Origin: Photobacterium obscurum
Lineage (GTDB): Bacteria; Pseudomonadota; Gammaproteobacteria; Enterobacterales; Vibrionaceae
Length of the DNA: 64,000 nt
Direction of reading: 5' to 3'
Assembly: GCF_026191635.1 (NCBI RefSeq)
Contig: NZ_JAKRRW010000001.1
Coordinates: forward strand, 310,001 to 374,000
A program made the position numbers and the translations under genes. Positions 44,042-54,059 of this stretch are shown here, piece after piece; position 1 is the stretch's first letter, and each line of letters starts with the position of its first letter. The notes below the pieces were generated by a model that saw nothing but the letters and a program-made list of their open reading frames with translations, made no database searches and was not told the DNA's origin.

Positions 44042-45328
44042 TTACTTGAAGGTATAGGAGTACTGAATGGCGTAAATCATCGCGGTACAGTTGGTGGTTT
44101 TGAAGAACTTGCCTTCCTCTTCAATCACATCACCAGTTTCGCCTTCGAGGTAGGTCAAACCGAAATCGATATTATGCCGGTCGCGACGGTAGGACATACC
44201 AGCCGAATACCAAATCCGATCGGAGTCAGGAATACTGGCCGTGACATGTTTATCCGTTGGCGTTTCGTCAAAGGCAACACCGGAACGAATCGTCCAGTTG
44301 CCATTAATTTGGTAAGTGGCGCCGAGGGAGTAGCGGTTAGAATCTTTCCAACCCTCTTCCTTTTGCAGGCAGACTTTATCGTTTTCGCCTTTCGAGCTGC
44401 ATTCGTTACCTTTCGAGGTGGCAAGAATTTCTTGGAATGAACTCCAGCCTGTACGCATCCAACTGTAGTGAACAGCAAACTGATCGGTCAGCTGATGATA
44501 ACCTGATACCTCGAGGATCGATGGCAGATTAAGAGTCAGCTCACCATCGACGCCTTCGACGTAGTCCAATATATTATCTTCGGTATTGAGCTGAACCCCA
44601 TTAAATTCCCCCTCCATATCGATATCAGAGGCTCCCGTATAGGCAATCCCCCAGCGGTGGTTGTCATTCAGCTTATATAGCGCACCCACTTTATAGCCAA
44701 AGCCAATACCGTTACCTTCAAGGTTGGCAAATACATCCGTTTCGCCACCTGTGACCATTTTGGCAATGCCAGAATGGCGATTGAGTTCAGCCTGCGCCAA
44801 CAGCAAACTTGCACTCGCTCCAACAACGAACTGCTCGTTCAGCTCATAGGCCAGGCTGGTGTTGAGGTTAATCACGGTAACCGAGGTGTCACCGGCAATT
44901 GTTCCGAATTCCTCGTTCACCTCGTCACTGAATTCCGACGCAAGGCCAAAGTCAGCGTAGGAGCCAAAACCAATAGTGACCTTGTCATTAAGCGGATGAC
45001 TTAAATAAAAGTTGGGAACAAAAGCTGGTGGCGCAGCTTCATCTTCAATCGCATCGACAAATTGGCCATTGCTGAACTCCATCTGAATATCGGGATCGAT
45101 GTAAGCAAGGCCTGTCGTTATATTGGTTTCTTTTAACAAACTAAGCGAAGCGGGGTTTCGAGCCAGGGCCGCCGCATTATCAGCTATTGCGGCCTCACCA
45201 GAAAAGGCCCTCCCCAGCCCTGATGCTGAGTGCTCGACAATCTGAAATCCAGCTGCAGAAGCATTTCCACAGCCTCCACTTAGCACACCGGCTATTGCCA
45301 CTGCTACGGCTAACTTATGCTTTTTCAT
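44042..45328 (-). CDS. fadL: Long-chain fatty acid porin FadL
   Basis: The protein has 428 residues from the ATG at 45328 (MKKHKLAVAVAIAGV). Longer frames begin at 45358 or 45439, but the signal peptide fits the shortest form. Cleavage is likely at ASA-A/GFQ, giving the mature N-terminus GFQIVEHSASGLGRAFSGEAA, a classical FadL start with the NPAxL (NPASL) motif following. The C-terminus YSYTFK lacks the final Phe but has aromatic residues in phase. FadL carries long-chain fatty acids through the outer membrane. It is followed by the VolA-like lipase, so lipid hydrolysis and uptake are coupled. Distinct from the FadL-family protein at 7419. Confidence 0.9.
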   Translation of the reverse strand: MKKHKLAVAVAIAGVLSGGCGNASAAGFQIVEHSASGLGRAFSGEAAIADNAAALARNPASLSLLKETNITTGLAYIDPDIQMEFSNGQFVDAIEDEAAPPAFVPNFYLSHPLNDKVTIGFGSYADFGLASEFSDEVNEEFGTIAGDTSVTVINLNTSLAYELNEQFVVGASASLLLAQAELNRHSGIAKMVTGGETDVFANLEGNGIGFGYKVGALYKLNDNHRWGIAYTGASDIDMEGEFNGVQLNTEDNILDYVEGVDGELTLNLPSILEVSGYHQLTDQFAVHYSWMRTGWSSFQEILATSKGNECSSKGENDKVCLQKEEGWKDSNRYSLGATYQINGNWTIRSGVAFDETPTDKHVTASIPDSDRIWYSAGMSYRRDRHNIDFGLTYLEGETGDVIEEEGKFFKTTNCTAMIYAIQYSYTFK

Positions 45329-45864
45329 TAAGACACCAACCCTAATCAACTGCTTCATTATTTCAGCTTGCCTTTTTGGCGATCTCCAATCGCTATGGCA
45401 AACCCGATTTGGCGCCAAATTTACAGAACGGCAACCCATATATCAACATACATGTTTGTAAATTGTTAAGTGGACAATTCCAACTACCATGGTTAACCCA
45501 CTGTTTTAAAAGGAAAACACAACCATACCAATTGCAACTTTAAATCTTTTACTCTACTCCAAGGTAATGTTTTACAACAATTAAACGTACAAGGAACGGT
45601 AAAATACAAGTGCTTTAAATCTATAAATGAAAGAGAAAAACGGGCAGGCACAGAGCAGAAAAAATTTTGAAATCATCCGGTGATATTTACTGTCAAAGTC
45701 CGTAAATAGCTCAAGCAATCGCCAAATAGAGAACGGCCTATCGCCAATAGAGTGTGACTGAGCAGCTAGAAACATTTTCCAGTTGTACTAGGTAAGCGTA
45801 CAGGGGGGGACTTTCAGGGAGCAGTGGAATGCACAGATATTGCTAACTTCTGTATGTCAGATAC
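45329..45864. other. Intergenic region between fadL and the tRNA-Ser terminator
   Basis: About 535 bases with no supported gene. It should hold the promoter of the leftward fadL-lipase pair. No FadR- or CRP-like site was recognised by eye. Confidence 0.5.
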
Positions 45865-45893
45865 GAAAAAACCCGTCGAAATCGACGGGTTCT
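45865..45893 (-). terminator. Terminator of tRNA-Ser(GGA) copy 2
   Basis: AACCCGTCGA and TCGACGGGTT form a perfect 10-bp stem followed by T on the minus strand, 13 bases after the CCA end of the tRNA. Confidence 0.85.
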
Positions 45894-45905
45894 CTCTAAA
45901 TTCGA

Positions 45906-45993
45906 TGGCGGTGAGGGAGGGATTCGAACCCTCGATACGTTGCCGTATACACACTTTCCAGGCGTGCTCCTTCAGCCACTCGGACACCTCACC
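45906..45993 (-). tRNA. tRNA-Ser(GGA), copy 2
   Basis: This 88-base gene with encoded CCA, anticodon GGA and a long variable arm repeats the sequence of the gene at 26284-26371. It has its own terminator. Confidence 0.95.
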
Positions 45994-46273
45994 ATCTGTT
46001 GTCTAGCACCGGCTTAGCCTGCGCATCAACGGAGCGTTACTATAGTGACCAAGACGCTTCTGGTCAATAAAAATCACCAAAACAGCAATCAAACGTTCAA
46101 TATTACAGCGATATAGCTACTTAACTCGATAAAACACCTAGCTAAGCTGTGCAGAAGGATCCAGACTGATACAATAGCCGCATAGCTACTATTCTATCGA
46201 TTCCTGTTAACGATTACGTTGCAACAGCCGTGTTGATATTAGCAAAACCCAATTACTGAACTGAGATTGAACT

Positions 46274-46849
46274 ATGTCTTCACAATTGAGTGAGTTACTA
46301 CAAAACCCGCAACTGGCCGATCAGTTATTATCTGAAGCGCAAACACGCGGCTTTGTTACTGCAATGGCCGCAGCCCCGCACCTGCTTGACCCTTCTGAGT
46401 GGCTGGCCTTCCTTTGGGGCGGTGACGAAACATCACCATTTGCAAGCCACGAAGAACTTGAGACTTATGCCAACGAAATCGTGAACATGTGGAACGAAAC
46501 CCGCGAAGCATTGTTAACAGGCCAATGGCAGTGGCCTGAAGGCTGCGAGCTGGATGACAAAGAACTGGTGTCCGAACCTACCCGCCAACTCGCTGAAGGC
46601 GTTCTTCAAGGCTGGCAACTCGCTCGTGACGACTGGGAGACGATTATGCCAGAGGAAAGTGAAGACAATGCGCTACTTGGTGGCGTACTACTTTGCTTCA
46701 GCCTGCTTTATGATCCAGAAAATGCAATCGACGCCCTATCGCAAGAAGGCGCTGATGGTCTGGCCCAATTCGAAGAAATCTTTAGCTCAGTACCAACGAT
46801 GCTGTGTGGCCTGACACTTCGCGCCAACGCCTTGGTACAAGACCAGTAA
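46274..46849 (+). CDS. YecA/YgfB (UPF0149) family protein
   Basis: The 191-residue acidic, helical protein belongs to the UPF0149 family. The landmarks are RGFVTAMAAAPHLLDPSEWLAFLWGG (about 26-51) and LAEGVLQGWQLARDDW near residue 110. It lacks the C-terminal zinc-binding SEC-C motif found in E. coli YecA and matches the short form. Function is not established for this short form; YgfB-type members affect gene regulation in some bacteria. It is a single gene with its own terminator (46858). The Shine-Dalgarno sequence is weak. Confidence 0.8.
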   Translation: MSSQLSELLQNPQLADQLLSEAQTRGFVTAMAAAPHLLDPSEWLAFLWGGDETSPFASHEELETYANEIVNMWNETREALLTGQWQWPEGCELDDKELVSEPTRQLAEGVLQGWQLARDDWETIMPEESEDNALLGGVLLCFSLLYDPENAIDALSQEGADGLAQFEEIFSSVPTMLCGLTLRANALVQDQ

Positions 46850-46857
46850 CGCCTAGC

Positions 46858-46892
46858 CAAAGGCTGTGAAAGCAGTATATTTCACAGCCTTT
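46858..46892 (+). terminator. Terminator after the UPF0149 gene
   Basis: AAAGGCTGTGAAA and TTTCACAGCCTTT form a perfect 13-bp stem with an 8-base loop, followed by a T-rich tail, ten bases after the stop. Confidence 0.85.
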
Positions 46893-46900
46893 GCTTTATT

Positions 46901-46921
46901 TACCCAAGTGACTTCAAGATA
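46901..46921 (+). repeat. Copy 2 of a short dispersed intergenic repeat
   Basis: It shares 18 of 21 bases with 2036-2056 (core CCCAAGTRACYTCAAGAT). Located just after a terminator, as is copy 1. Confidence 0.5.
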
Positions 46922-46980
46922 GGTTCCCTTAAGGCGAACCTAATGGGGTATATCGCTCTTGCTTGCAATAATGAATACTA

Positions 46981-47835
46981 TCAGGCTCTGGCCAATTGAC
47001 GTCGCTGGTAGATATAAATCATCGCAAACGCCGGTAGGTTCATCAGTAAACCATAAAGCAATGGTGTCAACGCCAATTCAGGACGTTGCATCTGGACGAC
47101 AGCAACAAAGATTGCGGTCCCCGCATTCTGCACCCCCACCTCAATTGCCAGCGTCTTGACTAAGGCTGGATCTCCGCGCACGATTTTTGCGACCAAAACA
47201 CCCAGCCACATACCGCTCAGGCACAAGCTTATCGCAGCAACTGACGCCACAGAAAATAGCTGATGGAACACGCCGGTATTTGCGGCTACGGTTACCATTA
47301 CAGTCAGAAACAATGCCCCCAGCGCAGAGCGCCCAGCTAACCGGGAAAATCGTTCAAACCTCTCCCCTACAATCCAGTGCTTTACAGCCATCCCAATCAA
47401 GACTGGAAGAAGTGTGACGACAGCCAACTGTATAATTGCCGTTTGTAACGGGAAGATAAGCTGCGCGTCAGGAACCACCAGCGAGAGCATCAACGGCAGG
47501 CTAAAAGGAATGATCAAACTGCTTACAGCAGTCATGGTGATCGAAAGCGCCGAGTCACCGCCACACATATGGGATATCGCATTGGAAGAGGCCCCTCCGG
47601 GTGCAAGGGCCAGCAACCATAAGCCAATAGCTACGGGCTCAGGCAAGGCAAATAGCCATGTCATCAAAAAAGCAAGCAACGGGAGCCCAAGCAGCTGGGC
47701 ACTCAGGCCAAGCAACACCCTCCCCGGAAATTGCGCCACCCGTTTAAAGTCCGCAACCGTCAGGGTAATCCCCACACAAAACATCATCCATGCGAGTGCA
47801 GCAGGTAAAGCCACCGTCAACATTGTCTGGCTCAT
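46981..47835 (-). CDS. Bile acid:sodium symporter (BASS) family transporter
   Basis: The protein has 284 residues from the ATG at 47835 (MSQTMLTVALPAALAW). A GTG at 47901 would begin inside the nadA terminator hairpin, so the shorter form is chosen. Nine to ten predicted spans and the family segments GLWLLALAPGGASSNAISHMCGG (about 90-112) and EVGVQNAGTAIFVAV (about 233-247) are seen; the conserved Gly/Pro/Asn/Ser positions bind sodium in BASS proteins. Substrates in this family include bile acids, pyruvate, pantothenate and other organic anions; the substrate here cannot be named. It follows nadA with its terminator in between, so it is probably separately transcribed. Confidence 0.85.
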   Translation of the reverse strand: MSQTMLTVALPAALAWMMFCVGITLTVADFKRVAQFPGRVLLGLSAQLLGLPLLAFLMTWLFALPEPVAIGLWLLALAPGGASSNAISHMCGGDSALSITMTAVSSLIIPFSLPLMLSLVVPDAQLIFPLQTAIIQLAVVTLLPVLIGMAVKHWIVGERFERFSRLAGRSALGALFLTVMVTVAANTGVFHQLFSVASVAAISLCLSGMWLGVLVAKIVRGDPALVKTLAIEVGVQNAGTAIFVAVVQMQRPELALTPLLYGLLMNLPAFAMIYIYQRRQLARA

Positions 47836-47869
47836 TGTTCTAATCCAAATGAGTATAAAACCAAAGCAA

Positions 47870-47896
47870 ATAAAAATGGCGACCTGCTGGTCGCCA
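47870..47896 (-). terminator. Terminator after nadA
   Basis: TGGCGACC and GGTCGCCA form an 8-bp stem with a 4-base loop, followed on the minus strand by ATTTTTATT. It is 33 bases after the nadA stop. Confidence 0.8.
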
Positions 47897-47928
47897 CTCA
47901 CAATTCATCAACCTATCGACAAAATAGA

Positions 47929-48990
47929 TTAAGCGTTACCTTTAACCTTCAGCTGCAGTGATGCCGCAAAATCAAGCATACGGTTCAAGGGGATCAAAGA
48001 TTTCTCGCGTAGTGACTCGTCAACAAAAATTTCATGTTGTTCGCCACCTTCACGGAGAGCCTGCTCAATCGCTTTCAGACCATTCATTGCCATCCACGGA
48101 CAGTGGGCGCAGCTACGGCAAGTTGCACCGGCACCGGCGGTCGGTGCTTCGATAAGCTCTTTCTCTGGCACCATCTGCTGCATCTTGAAGAAGATGCCTT
48201 TATCAGTTGCTACGATCAACTGCTTGTTCGGCAAGGTTTTTGCGGCTTTGATCAACTGGCTGGTCGAGCCAACAGCATCAGCTAAGGCGACAACACTTGC
48301 CGGGGATTCAGGGTGGACCAGAATAGCGGCATCCGGGTAGATATTCTTCATGTCCCGTAGTGCCTTGGCTGAAAACTCATCGTGGACAACACACTCGCCC
48401 TGCCACAACAGCATCTCTGCCCCCGTCTGTTTCTGGATATAAGAGCCAAGATGACGGTCAGGTCCCCAGATAATGTCTTTACCTTCACTATCTAGGTGCT
48501 CAACAATTTCCAGCGCAATACTGGATGTCACCACCCAATCGGCACGCGCTTTTACCGCTGCAGACGTATTGGCATACACGACGACGGTATGATCGGGGTG
48601 AGCATCACAAAATTCAGAAAACTTGTCTGCAGGACAGCCAAGATCCAGAGAGCACTCCGCTTCCAGCGTCGGCATTAGCACGCGCTTTTCGGGAGTCAGG
48701 ATTTTTGCCGACTCGCCCATAAAGCGCACGCCACAAATCACTAAGGTTTTGGCGGGATGCTGGTTACCGAACTTGGCCATTTCCAAAGAATCACCGACAA
48801 AACCACCAGTCTCTTCCGCCAGTGCCTGGATTTCAGGATCGGTGTAGTAGTGAGCAACCAATACCGCGTCTTTTTCCTTTAACAGGGCGTGGATTTGCTC
48901 TTTGTATGCTTGTTGCTCTTCAGCAGTCAGTGGCATCGGTTTTGGTGGAAACGGGTATACCATTTCAGAGGGATCAAATGTTAGGCTCAT
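47929..48990 (-). CDS. nadA: Quinolinate synthase NadA
   Basis: The 353-residue enzyme condenses iminoaspartate with dihydroxyacetone phosphate to quinolinate in NAD synthesis, using a [4Fe-4S] cluster. Family segments seen are [21 protein letters not shown] (about 41-61), [13 protein letters not shown] (about 97-109), [11 protein letters not shown] (Cys about 196) and [15 protein letters not shown] (Cys cluster about 290-300), carrying the three cluster ligands. The length matches E. coli NadA (347). It follows cpoB on the same strand, as in E. coli, but a terminator intervenes. No tRNA genes lie between them, unlike E. coli. Confidence 0.97.
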   Translation of the reverse strand: MSLTFDPSEMVYPFPPKPMPLTAEEQQAYKEQIHALLKEKDAVLVAHYYTDPEIQALAEETGGFVGDSLEMAKFGNQHPAKTLVICGVRFMGESAKILTPEKRVLMPTLEAECSLDLGCPADKFSEFCDAHPDHTVVVYANTSAAVKARADWVVTSSIALEIVEHLDSEGKDIIWGPDRHLGSYIQKQTGAEMLLWQGECVVHDEFSAKALRDMKNIYPDAAILVHPESPASVVALADAVGSTSQLIKAAKTLPNKQLIVATDKGIFFKMQQMVPEKELIEAPTAGAGATCRSCAHCPWMAMNGLKAIEQALREGGEQHEIFVDESLREKSLIPLNRMLDFAASLQLKVKGNA

Positions 48991-49065
48991 CGTTCAGTTG
49001 CTCTATCAGCTCGTCCTTACTAATCCGGGCATTATACACCGCAAACGTTCAAATATACACGGATC

Positions 49066-49093
49066 AAAAAAGGCCGGAAATTCCGGCCTTTTC
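49066..49093 (-). terminator. Terminator after cpoB
   Basis: AAAAGGCCGGAA and TTCCGGCCTTTT form a strong stem with T runs, 28 bases after the cpoB stop codon. It ends the Tol-Pal operon. Confidence 0.9.
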
Positions 49094-49120
49094 AATTACT
49101 GGCAAACCTTTAACCATCAA

Positions 49121-49870
49121 CTATTTAAGCTGCTTGAGTTTTTTCTCTGCCTGACGCGAACTGGTTGACTCTGGGTAAGCCGAAATCACTTCTTGGTAAA
49201 ATTTCTTGGCTTCGTCATTTTTCTTGCTACGCTCGGCAATGATACCGAGTTTCAACAAGGCATCAGCTCGCTTGTTCGAGTCTGTGACGCTGGCAACAGC
49301 CTTGAACTGCTCGGCGGCTTCCGTCAATTGATTCTGGGTAAAGAACAATTGGCCAAGCCAGTAATGGGCATTTGCCTTGTAGGCTGATTCTGGATAGGTC
49401 TTTAAGAACCCGGTGAAAGCGGTAATGGCTCCCGCGTAATCTTTCTCTTTTAGGATAAGATTAACGGCAGACTCATAGGCTTCGTTCTCGCTGACATTAC
49501 TGGTATAGGTTTCGGTCGAGGACTTATCGGCAGCGGGCGCTTCGGCCTGCTTTGCCTGTGGCTGACGACTAAGTGCATCAACCTCGCGGTACAATTCACG
49601 CTGACGCTCAAGCATCTGACCGAGGTCATAGCTGTTGCGCTCAACGATTCCGCGGAGTTCATCCATTTCAGATGCCAGCATATCCAACTGACGCTGCATA
49701 TCCAGCTGCACCTGATTTCGAGCCTCAATCATACGCTCCAATCGCTCAAGGCTATCGCCCTTCGCACTGCCACCGTTCAATTCGGTGACAGGAGCAGGTG
49801 CGGCGACCACCTGGGTCGCCGCACCAACCAGCAACATCAATGCGAGGCTTCGCATCTTGCTACTGCTCAT
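49121..49870 (-). CDS. cpoB: Cell division coordinator CpoB (YbgF)
   Basis: The 249-residue periplasmic protein has a signal peptide (about 1-23, ending VAA). An N-terminal coiled-coil trimerisation segment (about 40-100) follows, then a linker and a C-terminal TPR domain (about 130-249) with NLILKEKDYAGAITAFTGFL and YWLGQLFFTQNQLTEAAEQF repeats. CpoB links Tol-Pal to PBP1B and coordinates peptidoglycan synthesis with outer-membrane constriction. Last gene of the tol-pal operon, 16 bases after pal. Confidence 0.95.
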   Translation of the reverse strand: MSSSKMRSLALMLLVGAATQVVAAPAPVTELNGGSAKGDSLERLERMIEARNQVQLDMQRQLDMLASEMDELRGIVERNSYDLGQMLERQRELYREVDALSRQPQAKQAEAPAADKSSTETYTSNVSENEAYESAVNLILKEKDYAGAITAFTGFLKTYPESAYKANAHYWLGQLFFTQNQLTEAAEQFKAVASVTDSNKRADALLKLGIIAERSKKNDEAKKFYQEVISAYPESTSSRQAEKKLKQLK

Positions 49871-49886
49871 AATGTTTACCTATTAA

Positions 49887-50423
49887 TTAGTAAACTAGAA
49901 CCGAACGACGGTTCTTAGCGTAATCAGCTTCAGTGTGGCCAAGAACCAGAGGCTTTTCCTCACCGTAGCTAACAATAGAAATCTGGCTTGCAGATACGCC
50001 TAGTGCCTGAAGGTACTTAGCAACTGCGTTTGCACGGCGCTCGCCTAGTGCGATGTTGTACTCAGGCGTACCACGCTCATCCGCGTGACCTTCAACAATT
50101 ACGTTAACCGTCGTGTTATCACGCAGGTACTCAGCGTGTGCTGTTAGCATGTCCTGGTAATCCGGTTGGATTTCAGCGTTGTCAAACTTGAAGTAAATTG
50201 TTTGCTCTTGACGTAGCTCCTGGCTACGTAGCTCCTGCTCAGACAGTGCAGCAGAACCTGATTCTACTGGTGTTGCAACTGTAGTTTGCTCGGTAGTTGT
50301 ACCTGTACCAGTAGTAGTTTCAGACGCCGCTGAGCTATCAGTGCTTTCTGTTGAGCTACATGCCGCAAGAGTGATCATTGGCAGCGCAATTGCCAGCCCC
50401 TTTAAAACTTTGTTCAGTTGCAT
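49887..50423 (-). CDS. pal: Peptidoglycan-associated lipoprotein Pal
   Basis: The 178-residue protein has a lipobox LAAC at Cys22, then a Ser/Thr-rich linker (about 23-65). The OmpA-like peptidoglycan-binding domain (about 75-178) has [35 protein letters not shown] and the RRSVLVY ending. The Asp and Arg that hold diaminopimelate are in these motifs. Pal anchors the outer membrane to peptidoglycan and is moved by TolQRAB during division. AAGGAAA precedes the ATG. Confidence 0.97.
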   Translation of the reverse strand: MQLNKVLKGLAIALPMITLAACSSTESTDSSAASETTTGTGTTTEQTTVATPVESGSAALSEQELRSQELRQEQTIYFKFDNAEIQPDYQDMLTAHAEYLRDNTTVNVIVEGHADERGTPEYNIALGERRANAVAKYLQALGVSASQISIVSYGEEKPLVLGHTEADYAKNRRSVLVY

Positions 50424-50460
50424 TATTTTTTTCCTTTTATATCGCTAAATACGGTGAACG

Positions 50461-51807
50461 TTATAAGAACGGTCCCCAAGATGGAGCCCGTACCCGCCCG
50501 TTCGTCGCAGGTAATCGTGCCTTAAAGCGCCCGTCAATCGACACTAACGACAGCTCATTTGACTTGTTATTGACTGAGCTGTAAATCACCATACCGCCAT
50601 TGGGTGCGATGCTTGGCGATTCATCCAAAAATGTCTTCGTTAAAATTTGAAGAGCTCCGGTTTTCAGATCTTGTTTGGCAATGTTATACCCAGAATCGGA
50701 TCTGTGTACCATTACCAGGAACCGTCCATCTGGCGTCAATTGACCACCCAGGTTCTGACTTCCTTGCCAAGTCAGGCGATCAGTCGAACCGTCAGCTAAA
50801 TTTACTCGATATATCTGAGGTTTACCACCTCTGTCTGAAGTAAAGATCATAGACTGACCATCTGGATCCCAAAAAGCCTCGGTATTGTTAGCTCTACCAC
50901 GGGTAATTTGAGTCATTTTCTTGGTTTGAAGATCCTTCACATAGATCTGCAAACTGCCGCTTTTCGACAAAACCATGGCCAGCTTTTTGCCGTCAGGCGA
51001 AAAGCGCGGCGAACCATTGTGGCGTGGGAACGAGGCGATCATTTCACGGCTACCTTTGTAGATATCCATGATGAAAATCTGCGCCTGCTGGTTCTCGAAA
51101 CTCACATAAGCCAGCTTGCTGCCGTCTGGCGACCAAGATGGCGACATCAATGGCTGTTGAGATTTCAATACCAATCGCTCGTTGTAACCATCGTAATCGG
51201 CAACGCGCAGCTGGTACGGATACTTAGCTTTATCATCGATAACCACATACGCAATACGAGTTAAAAAGGCTCCCTTTTCACCCGTTAGTTTTTCATAAAC
51301 CACATCAGAAATTCGGTGTGCATACTGACGTAACCGACTTTCTTTTACCGTGGCGCGGTTATTTACCAAAAGATGATCTTTGGTCAGTACCAGCTCGCCG
51401 TTTTCCAATCCTCGGCTCTCACCGCTGGTGAGTTGACCACGAACCACATCGACCAGTTGGTAGTTGATCACATAGTTGCCATCAGCGTTCAGGCTTACCT
51501 TACCGGTCACCAGCGCATCCACTCCCAACGATGTCCAGGCGTTGTAGTCCACCTGATCTTCGCTATAAGGCGTTTGCGGCATCTTGCTTGTCGTCAGCGG
51601 GCTGAATTTACCACTACGTCGCAAGTCGGAGGCAATCACGGCTGAAAGGTCCGTCGGCATTTTGCCTTCGCCTTCCCACTGAAACGGCACCACACCAATA
51701 GGGCGAGCCGAATCAATACCTTCAGTGATCACCAACTCCAATTCAGCTCGTGCGATTTGACTAAAACTCAGAAGAGCAAGACACAAGCCCATTATCCAAC
51801 GTTTCAT
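50461..51807 (-). CDS. tolB: Tol-Pal system beta-propeller protein TolB
   Basis: The 448-residue periplasmic protein has a signal peptide (about 1-21, ending ARA), an N-terminal alpha/beta domain (about 25-165) and a six-bladed beta-propeller with WD40-like repeats ([48 protein letters not shown]). TolB binds Pal and TolA and controls Pal's release from peptidoglycan. AAGGAG lies before the ATG. It is 13 bases after tolA. Confidence 0.97.
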   Translation of the reverse strand: MKRWIMGLCLALLSFSQIARAELELVITEGIDSARPIGVVPFQWEGEGKMPTDLSAVIASDLRRSGKFSPLTTSKMPQTPYSEDQVDYNAWTSLGVDALVTGKVSLNADGNYVINYQLVDVVRGQLTSGESRGLENGELVLTKDHLLVNNRATVKESRLRQYAHRISDVVYEKLTGEKGAFLTRIAYVVIDDKAKYPYQLRVADYDGYNERLVLKSQQPLMSPSWSPDGSKLAYVSFENQQAQIFIMDIYKGSREMIASFPRHNGSPRFSPDGKKLAMVLSKSGSLQIYVKDLQTKKMTQITRGRANNTEAFWDPDGQSMIFTSDRGGKPQIYRVNLADGSTDRLTWQGSQNLGGQLTPDGRFLVMVHRSDSGYNIAKQDLKTGALQILTKTFLDESPSIAPNGGMVIYSSVNNKSNELSLVSIDGRFKARLPATNGRVRAPSWGPFL

Positions 51808-51820
51808 AACAACTCCTTCA

Positions 51821-52906
51821 TCATTGCGGGCTTACTATTAATCGAATATTGCGAAGCTTTTCGACCACAGCCGGGTCTTCCGGCATCGGGAACTGGCTCA
51901 CTTTAACTACCGCAGCTTTCGCTGCTCGGCAAAGCGCGCCGTCTCCCCCATCATTCGACGCATCCAGTACGAGGCCATTGGCAGATAAGCGCATACGTAT
52001 CAGACACTCTTTGCCAATGAACCCCTGATCCACCAGCAAGTTCTGCTGGATCATCTGAGTATAGATGGCACCATAACGCTGGGTTTCGTCAGCAATAAAC
52101 TGGCCACGGGCACCGCCACGCTGCTCAGTTTCAGCTTCCAGACCCGCAAACATATCATTCAGCGCCGCTTCTTGCTGGCGTTGTAATTCACGGGCTTCGG
52201 CGGCTTTTCTTTCCGCTTCTTTACGGGCGGCTTCTGCCTTACGCGCTTCTTCCTCAGCTTTCTTCTTCGCGGCTATTTTGGCCTTACGCTCTTCCTCTGC
52301 TTTACGCGCTGCCGCCTCTGCCTGACGTTTGGCTTCTTCAGCCTTGCGCTTGGCTTCTTCGGCTTCACGTTTTTGAGCTAGTTGTTTTTTACGCTCAAGC
52401 TCAGCCTGACGCGCCGCTTCCTGCTTAGCTTTGCGCTCTGCTTCCGCTTTTGCTGCTTTTTCACGAGAGATCCGTGCCGCTTCATCCGCACGACGTTTCT
52501 CTTCTTCGGCTTTACGCTTTGCCGCGGCAACTTTCTTTTGTTCCGCCGCGACCCGCTTGCGTTCGACTTCAGCCGCACGGGCTTCTTTTTCGGCTTTGAG
52601 CTTATCGGCCTTTAACTGGCGCAGCCTATTCTCTTCCGCCTGACGCTGCTGTTCGAGTGCCTCGGCTTGCTGCTCAAGTCGCTTCAGCCGATCTTGCTCG
52701 GCCTTCTTGGCGGCATCACGCTGCTGTCGGATCTGTTTAGCTTGTTGGTTTACCAATGCGGGATCGACCACAACCGCTTTGATCATATTGCCTTGCGGTT
52801 TAGGCTTATTCATCGAGAAATCCGTTCCCCATAACAGTGCCGCTACCAGTAAACCATGAAGAAGTAACGAAATGATGATGGCAGCACTGTAATTGTTTTT
52901 TTTCAT
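51821..52906 (-). CDS. tolA: Tol-Pal system protein TolA
   Basis: The 361-residue protein has a single N-terminal span (about 8-28, [14 protein letters not shown]), a long Ala/Lys/Glu/Arg-rich helical domain (about 55-245) that crosses the periplasm, and a compact C-terminal domain (about 260-361) with the [17 protein letters not shown] segment. TolA is the energised link from TolQR to TolB-Pal. The low-complexity helix produces long spurious open frames on the other strand. AGCAGG precedes the ATG. Confidence 0.96.
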   Translation of the reverse strand: MKKNNYSAAIIISLLLHGLLVAALLWGTDFSMNKPKPQGNMIKAVVVDPALVNQQAKQIRQQRDAAKKAEQDRLKRLEQQAEALEQQRQAEENRLRQLKADKLKAEKEARAAEVERKRVAAEQKKVAAAKRKAEEEKRRADEAARISREKAAKAEAERKAKQEAARQAELERKKQLAQKREAEEAKRKAEEAKRQAEAAARKAEEERKAKIAAKKKAEEEARKAEAARKEAERKAAEARELQRQQEAALNDMFAGLEAETEQRGGARGQFIADETQRYGAIYTQMIQQNLLVDQGFIGKECLIRMRLSANGLVLDASNDGGDGALCRAAKAAVVKVSQFPMPEDPAVVEKLRNIRLIVSPQ

Positions 52907-52919
52907 CCTGCTAGCCTGC

Positions 52920-53366
52920 CTACTGCTCTAAAGGTTCTGTCATAAGACCAACAGACCCCACTCCGGCCTGATTCAAGGCATCCAGCGTTTCGATAATATA
53001 AGCGTATGGCGCTCGGCCGTCGCCCCCCACCAATACTGTCGATTTAGGGTTAAGCTGCAGCTCTGCCCTTACGCGGGTCAATAAATCGTTCAGACGAAGG
53101 CCGCGAGTCATCTCACCATTGTCTACGCTCAGGCCAAGCCTGCCGTCTTGGTCTACTTCAACAATGATTGGTGCATTGCTGTTCTCATCACCGACCAGTT
53201 CAGCCGCTGTCTTGGCTGTCTGGGTTGACGGTAACTCAACATCCACCCCCTGGGTGACAAAGGGCGCAGTCACCATAAAGATGATCAACAGCACCAGCAT
53301 TACATCGATATAGGGAACGACGTTGATCTCCGCGGTCATCTTGCGCTTTTTCGGTTGATAAGCCAT
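52920..53366 (-). CDS. tolR: Tol-Pal system protein TolR
   Basis: The 148-residue ExbD/TolR-family protein has one span (about 18-38) containing the proton-path aspartate D21 (VPYIDVMLVLLIIFMV), then a periplasmic domain. It forms with TolQ the proton-driven motor of the Tol system. AGGAG precedes the ATG. It starts six bases after the tolQ stop. Confidence 0.97.
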   Translation of the reverse strand: MAYQPKKRKMTAEINVVPYIDVMLVLLIIFMVTAPFVTQGVDVELPSTQTAKTAAELVGDENSNAPIIVEVDQDGRLGLSVDNGEMTRGLRLNDLLTRVRAELQLNPKSTVLVGGDGRAPYAYIIETLDALNQAGVGSVGLMTEPLEQ

Positions 53367-53372
53367 GGCTTA

Positions 53373-54059
53373 TTACTCCTGTGAAGCGGCAAATGCCTGA
53401 CGGTGTAGAATGCTTGAGAACTCTTCCATAAAGGTTGCGTAAGTATGTTCCAGCTTAGAGACTTGGTTCGTTAGCTTGTTGTAGAACATCACGGCAGGAA
53501 TCGCGGCAAACAGACCCATCGCCGTAGCGACCAGTGCTTCGGCAATACCCGGCGCAACCATCGCTAGCGTTGCCTGCTTAACGGCGCCCAAGGCAATAAA
53601 GGCATGCATGATACCCCAAACGGTACCGAACAGGCCGATATACGGGCTGATCGAACCAACGGTAGCAAGAAACGGCAGGTTAGTTTCCATATCATCGACT
53701 TCACGGGAAAGTGCTACGCGCATCGCTCGTCCCGTACCTTCCATCACCGCTTCTGGTACCTTGCCATTGCTACGGTGCAGGCGGGCAAACTCTTTGAAAC
53801 CGGCATGGAAAATTTGCTCCGAACCTGTCAGATTATCTTTCCTAGCCTGTACTTCCTGATAAAGCTGGGACAAATCAATGCCTGACCAGAAACGGTCTTC
53901 GAAACGCTCAGCCTTGGCTGCCGCATTCGAAAGAACCTGGGAGCGCTTGATGATCATCGCCCAGGAAATGACAGACATACCCAGTAGAATTAGCATCACG
54001 ATCTTTACCAGCAGGCTAGCCTGCAAAAAAAGATCTAAAATCGATAGTTCAGCAGTCAC
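53373..54059 (-). CDS. tolQ: Tol-Pal system protein TolQ
   Basis: The 228-residue MotA/TolQ/ExbB-family protein has three spans (about 15-38, 132-155 and 168-192). Hallmark segments are [24 protein letters not shown] (about 128-151) and [20 protein letters not shown] (about 174-193), which hold the conserved Thr residues of the proton path. It forms the stator with TolR. Its start overlaps the ybgC stop by four bases. Confidence 0.97.
   Translation of the reverse strand: MTAELSILDLFLQASLLVKIVMLILLGMSVISWAMIIKRSQVLSNAAAKAERFEDRFWSGIDLSQLYQEVQARKDNLTGSEQIFHAGFKEFARLHRSNGKVPEAVMEGTGRAMRVALSREVDDMETNLPFLATVGSISPYIGLFGTVWGIMHAFIALGAVKQATLAMVAPGIAEALVATAMGLFAAIPAVMFYNKLTNQVSKLEHTYATFMEEFSSILHRQAFAASQE

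Noticed and set aside
47836..47901. An N-terminal extension of the BASS transporter from a GTG at 47901.
   Set aside because: It would start inside the nadA terminator hairpin, and the added residues are not needed for the family fold.
52378..52643. Open frames opposite and within the repetitive part of tolA.
   Set aside because: They arise from the low-complexity Ala/Lys/Glu codons of TolA.
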